From Anaerolineae bacterium (GTDB lineage: Bacteria > Chloroflexota > Anaerolineae > Anaerolineales > E44-bin32), in NCBI GenBank assembly GCA_030598885.1, contig JAUVOZ010000087.1, forward strand, positions 1 through 8,207: a stretch of 8,207 nucleotides of DNA, in the 5' to 3' direction. The position numbers and the translations under genes are program-made. Of this stretch, positions 5,974 to 8,207 are shown in pieces (positions within the stretch are counted from its first letter, which is position 1; the number at the start of each line of letters is the position of its first letter). Below the pieces are notes generated by a model. The model made no database searches. It had not been told where the DNA came from and worked only from the letters and a program-made list of their open reading frames with translations.

Positions 5974-7024
5974 AAATAAGCGTGCCCCGCTAATCCTAAT
6001 CGTCCTAGGATTGAGTTGCGGTCTATTAATACTGCTATGTGCAGCTTGTGGGTTGGCTGGAATTTGGCTGCGATGGTCTGGAATATTGCGGCCAGTTACT
6101 AAATTAGGAACCCCCCCAACTCTACCTTCATTAATAACCCCTGTCCTCTTGGAGACACTTGCACCAACCCAAACAGCCTCACCGATGTCTCCAACACCAA
6201 GTGAATTAAGTTGGCCTCATCAAACTGAGGGAACTATCGTCTTTACCTGCTTCATTGACGGGTTCGATGAAATCTGCTTGATGGACGCTTCTAATGATCA
6301 GGTGCAGCGACTAACCTACGAACAGGCAACAGATTTCTACCCTTCGTTGAGCCCTGGTGGAGATACTATTGTGTTCTCTTCTCGGCGAGATGGTCGGTTT
6401 GAGATCTACAGCATGGATCTGACCGGGGGGAATCAGGTTAGGTTGACGGAAGGTTTGGGTAGTTTATTCGCTCCAGCCGTTTCCCCTGATGGCCACAAGA
6501 TCGTCTTTACCAACGCGCTGGGTGGTCATCAAGCGATTTGGATCATGAATCACGACGGCAGCGACCCCCAGGCTCTGACCTATGGGACCAGGGACGATAT
6601 TGACCCGACATGGTCTCCAGATGGACGTCAAATTGCATTCGCTTCCAATCGGGGTGGTTCGCGCCAACTGTATATTATGGAAGCTGATGGCGATGAAATC
6701 AGGCAGGTGACCCAGGGAACACTCCATATGGGAGGCCGAAACGACTGGTCGCCAGATGGTAGTGCCCTGGCTTTCTACGCCGGCCCCAGAGGGGATAGGA
6801 ATATTTATCTGGTTGATATTGAGGGTGGATACTTGCAGCAGTTGACCGATGGTGGCGACAATCTGGCCCCAAGCTTCTCGCCTGATGGGCAATGGATCGC
6901 TTTTACCTCGTTTAGGGATGGGAACAACGAGATATTCATCATACGGGTTGATGGATCTGAGATCATCCGATTGACTCACAACATGCGCTCCGATTGGCAA
7001 CCACGTTGGGGTCCAAATAAGTGA
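5957..7024 (+). CDS. Membrane-anchored PD40 (TolB-like) beta-propeller protein
   Basis: A 355-residue protein of unknown role, probably a single-pass protein with an extracytoplasmic propeller. Residues 11-37 are a hydrophobic, Cys-containing membrane segment preceded by positive residues. Residues about 45-88 are a Pro/Thr/Ser-rich linker ('PTQTASPMSPTPSE'). Six PD40 blades follow, each with an 'SPDGxxIxF...IYxMDxDG' pattern. The SPDG turns are at 176-179, 220-223, 265-268 and 308-311, with a degenerate 'SPGG' at 132-135. The final blade closes with 'WQPRWGP' (347-353). The propeller resembles the C-terminal half of TolB, but the TolB N-terminal domain and any Pal/Tol neighbours are missing. 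I see no enzymatic residues. ATG 5957 lacks a Shine-Dalgarno, and no better in-frame start exists back to the TGA at 5918. The stop codon lies inside hairpin copy 2. Confidence 0.9.
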   Translation: MRSTDQNKRAPLILIVLGLSCGLLILLCAACGLAGIWLRWSGILRPVTKLGTPPTLPSLITPVLLETLAPTQTASPMSPTPSELSWPHQTEGTIVFTCFIDGFDEICLMDASNDQVQRLTYEQATDFYPSLSPGGDTIVFSSRRDGRFEIYSMDLTGGNQVRLTEGLGSLFAPAVSPDGHKIVFTNALGGHQAIWIMNHDGSDPQALTYGTRDDIDPTWSPDGRQIAFASNRGGSRQLYIMEADGDEIRQVTQGTLHMGGRNDWSPDGSALAFYAGPRGDRNIYLVDIEGGYLQQLTDGGDNLAPSFSPDGQWIAFTSFRDGNNEIFIIRVDGSEIIRLTHNMRSDWQPRWGPNK

Positions 7025-7049
7025 CCGGAACTTCCTAAGAGCTGGTCAC
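7021..7049. repeat. 29-nt hairpin repeat, copy 2 (overlaps the PD40 stop codon)
   Basis: Left arm GTGACCGGAACTT (7021-7033), loop CCT, right arm AAGAGCTGGTCAC (7037-7049). Relative to copy 1 the third base pair changes from T-A to G-C on both sides, and one G-C becomes a G-T wobble; most other changes are in the loop. The TGA stop of the PD40 gene (7022-7024) is the second to fourth base of the element. No T tract follows. Confidence 0.7.
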
Positions 7050-7058
7050 CTCAGTCAC

Positions 7059-7088
7059 TTGGGAGACTCCACTAGCTTCTGATACAAT
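7059..7088 (+). promoter_or_regulatory. Candidate promoter for the phosphoesterase gene
   Basis: TTGGGA (7059-7064), an 18-base spacer and TACAAT (7083-7088), with TGA immediately before the -10 making an extended -10. Nine of twelve consensus positions match. The leader would be about 112 bases. The rest of the 7025-7206 gap is non-coding. Confidence 0.4.
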
Positions 7089-7193
7089 CTGACCGGTGTT
7101 CCTTGAGGTGATTATCGCGATCGAAAATTGGTAAGTCATCCTTAGCGACAAGAAGTCTTGGATCTTTATCGCGAAGTGAGCGCCATAGAACAT

Positions 7194-7200
7194 AAGGAGG
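7194..7200 (+). promoter_or_regulatory. Strong Shine-Dalgarno for the phosphoesterase
   Basis: AAGGAGG with a six-base spacer (TGCTCA) before ATG 7207. This fixes the start and fits the conserved N-terminus MNIAVLSDTHDN. Confidence 0.8.
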
Positions 7201-7206
7201 TGCTCA

Positions 7207-7695
7207 ATGAACATTGCCGTTTTGAGCGACACCCACGATAACATTTGGAGGCTAGAGGAGGCAATGCCTTACCTTCGTGCTGCCGATGTGGTGGTCCATT
7301 GTGGTGATCTATGCTCGCCGTTTGTTATTCATCAAATAGGTGAAGGGGTTGGGGATACGCCGGTGCATATTGTATGGGGTAACAACGACGGTGACACTTT
7401 CCTGCTCTTAAAGGTAGCTCAGGCTTTTAATCATGTGGCTCTTCATGGTCCTTTCGCCAAATTAGAGCTTGGCGGGTTGCGGGTGGGTTTGAATCATTAT
7501 CCGGGTATCGCCCGTGGCTTGGCGCTATCGAGAGAATACGATCTAGTGTGCTATGGGCATGATCACATCGCTCATGAAGAAACTGTTGGTGACTGTCTCC
7601 TGCTTAACCCAGGCGAATTGATGGGATTGAAAGGGTGCAGCACTTTAGCTCTCGTGGACTCAAACAGTCGAGAGGTCACCTGGGTAAATCTGTAA
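7207..7695 (+). CDS. YfcE/MJ0936-type metallophosphoesterase
   Basis: A 162-residue, single-domain calcineurin-like phosphodiesterase, full length for the family (about 160-185). All dinuclear-metal motifs are present in order: D8-x-H10 in 'LSDTHDN', G33-D34 in 'HCGDL', G58-N59-N60-D61, H97 in 'LNHYPG', and G117-H118-D119-H120. 'LLLNPGEL' (131-138) near the end matches the family's usual 'NPGS' block, with E where many members have S. Homologues hydrolyse bis-p-nitrophenyl phosphate in vitro; physiological substrates are generally unknown, so none is assigned. It is cytosolic: there is no signal or membrane segment. It has its own candidate promoter and a strong Shine-Dalgarno, and ends 14 bases before a strong terminator hairpin, so it is probably monocistronic, or distal to the PD40 gene by read-through. 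Confidence 0.92.
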   Translation: MNIAVLSDTHDNIWRLEEAMPYLRAADVVVHCGDLCSPFVIHQIGEGVGDTPVHIVWGNNDGDTFLLLKVAQAFNHVALHGPFAKLELGGLRVGLNHYPGIARGLALSREYDLVCYGHDHIAHEETVGDCLLLNPGELMGLKGCSTLALVDSNSREVTWVNL

Positions 7696-7708
7696 GTTGA
7701 AGAAGTAG

Positions 7709-7737
7709 AAACGCCCTGGTATGCAACCAGGGCGTTT
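7709..7737. terminator. Bidirectional intrinsic terminator between phosphoesterase and tRNA-Arg
   Basis: AAACGCCCTGG (7709-7719) and CCAGGGCGTTT (7727-7737) form a perfect 11-bp stem with a seven-base loop. On the minus strand, for the tRNA, the stem is followed by TCTACTTCTTC. On the plus strand only the TTT at the stem end serves as a U tract. The element sits between convergent genes and its last base overlaps the A of the tRNA CCA. Confidence 0.8.
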
Positions 7738-7811
7738 GGTACCCCTGCGGCGACTCGAACGCCGGCATCTGCCTCCGGAGGGCAGCGCTCTATCCACTGA
7801 GCTACAGGGGC
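7737..7811 (-). tRNA. tRNA-Arg (anticodon CCG), with encoded CCA
   Basis: Read on the minus strand it folds as a standard cloverleaf. The acceptor is GCCCCTG/CAGGGGT (first pair G-U) and the D stem is GCTC/GAGC with loop AGTGGATA. The anticodon stem is CTGCC/GGCAG with loop CTCCGGA, giving anticodon CCG (reads CGG). A four-base variable loop ATGC follows, then T stem CGGCG/CGCCG with loop TTCGAGT. A follows GG in the D loop (A20) and the discriminator is A, both expected for bacterial tRNA-Arg. The body is 72 bases (7811-7740) and CCA is encoded at 7739-7737. It has its own promoter and terminator. Confidence 0.95.
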
Positions 7812-7822
7812 GTGATGGGCAA

Positions 7823-7851
7823 ATTGTAACTTATGAGTTTCTGAACTTCAA
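7823..7851 (-). promoter_or_regulatory. Sigma-70-like promoter of the tRNA-Arg gene
   Basis: Minus strand: TTGAAG (7851-7846), a 17-base spacer and TACAAT (7828-7823). Nine of twelve consensus positions match with ideal spacing. The -10 ends 11 bases before the tRNA 5' end, leaving a leader of only a few bases. Confidence 0.6.
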
Positions 7852-7946
7852 GCTTTGGCGTTATGAGTTTATTCCTTCGTCAAGCTCCCCTCGACAAACT
7901 CCCCTCGGTTGTACTCGGGACAGGCAGGACAGGCATGGCGAGCGGG
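7852..7946. other. Short direct repeats preceding the tandem array
   Basis: TTATGAGTTT occurs at 7831-7840 and 7861-7870, exactly 30 bases apart. CTCCCCTCG occurs at 7885-7893 and 7899-7907, 14 bases apart. ACAGGCA recurs 9 bases apart near 7920-7935. The stretch is low-complexity and non-coding, and leads directly into the larger repeats. Confidence 0.5.
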
Positions 7947-8207
7947 GGATCTCCTCCAGAGCATCGTCATGGAATGAAGTTAGTACCGTGGAGACTCCTC
8001 GTAACGCAGTTGCTCGGAGTGACGCCTCCCTGGTTAATGTCATCCCGAGCGAGTAGTATGAGCGAGGGATCTCCTCCGGAGCTTCGTCAGGGAATGAAGT
8101 TAGTACCATGGAGACTCCTCGTAACACGGCTGCTCGGAGTGACATTAATGGGGAGGGGTCTCCTCCAGAGCTTCGTTTGGGCATGAACGTTGTACCGGGG
8201 AGACTCC
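7947..8207. repeat. Tandem array of palindromic repeat units, running off the right edge
   Basis: Unit 1 (7947-8023) and unit 2 (8067-8143) are offset by exactly 120 bases and differ at about 7 of 77 positions. Unit 3 (from about 8156) is offset by 89 bases and is cut by the window end. Each shares GGATCTCCTCC, GAGC(A/T)TCGT, a 'GAATGAAGTTAGTACC' core and GGAGACTCC. Units 1 and 2 also share the CTCGTAAC...GCTCGGAGTGAC end. Unit 3 and the 5' part of unit 1 lack the left arm that makes unit 2 a palindrome. No transposase is present. I read it as a non-autonomous dispersed palindromic element (MITE-like) that has duplicated in tandem. Confidence 0.75.
8034..8148. repeat. Complete palindromic element with TTAATGTCA inverted termini
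   Basis: The middle unit is bounded by TTAATGTCA (8034-8042) and its exact complement TGACATTAA (8140-8148). Pairing continues inward: TCCCGAGC with GCTCGGAG (two mismatches), CGAGG with CCTCG, and GATCTCC with GGAGACT (two mismatches). The arms enclose a 35-base centre (8075-8109). The whole 115 bases could fold as one long stem-loop. Confidence 0.6.

Noticed and set aside
7062..7070. GGAGACTCC upstream of the phosphoesterase, shared with the tail repeats
   Set aside because: Only nine bases, self-complementary, and the flanks do not match the repeat unit; probably coincidence.
7035..7244. 69-residue minus-strand ORF overlapping the phosphoesterase start
   Set aside because: It covers the promoter and Shine-Dalgarno of a clear gene on the other strand, has no ribosome site, and its composition is unlike a real protein.
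7721..8186. Three overlapping ORFs of about 107-111 codons in the tail
   Set aside because: They run through the tRNA or repeat array on both strands; the repeats produce open frames, and the translations repeat the unit.
7947..8207. CRISPR array
   Set aside because: Repeats are about 77-115 bases, imperfect and almost contiguous; there are no short constant repeats with unique spacers and no cas genes.

Overview
The window looks like chromosomal DNA from a free-living bacterium of moderate GC content. I suspect the Chloroflexota (Anaerolineae-like). The reasons are a membrane-anchored PD40 beta-propeller protein, a lipoprotein opening with a 'DDF...GWD' jelly-roll signature, and a tail of dispersed palindromic repeats containing 'TCCCGAGCG...CGAGGGATCTCC' and 'CTCGGAGTGACA'. 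This placement is inference; no marker here settles taxonomy. I see no phage, transposase, toxin-antitoxin or CRISPR genes.

Layout. Positions 1-3114 are all minus strand: a TPR protein with an N-terminal membrane anchor (3114-1696), a small lipoprotein (1556-903), then the first two thirds of the radical-SAM tRNA methylthiotransferase mtaB (875 to the left edge). The lipoprotein and mtaB are 27 bases apart and probably share a transcript. A 546-base divergent intergenic region (3115-3660) follows. It carries candidate promoters on both strands and two clean stem-loops, and leads into etfB-etfA (3661-5480), the two subunits of an electron-transfer flavoprotein, translationally coupled through TGATG.

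After etfA, a 476-base non-coding stretch (5481-5956) holds a perfect 11-bp hairpin and a 29-nt hairpin. A PD40 propeller protein with an N-terminal membrane segment (5957-7024) comes next. Its stop codon lies inside a second copy of the same 29-nt hairpin. A small YfcE/MJ0936-type metallophosphoesterase (7207-7695) is followed by a strong bidirectional terminator, which it shares with a convergent tRNA-Arg(CCG) gene (7811-7737). The tRNA gene has its own sigma-70-like promoter and an encoded CCA. The last 260 bases are tandem, partly palindromic repeats that run off the right edge.

Functionally this is a mix of housekeeping genes (tRNA modification, electron transfer, tRNA-Arg, phosphoesterase) and surface or envelope proteins of unknown role (lipoprotein, TPR, PD40). 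I found no convincing new multigene system. The most unusual material is non-coding: a covarying hairpin pair bracketing the PD40 gene, a structured etf leader, and the palindromic tandem array.
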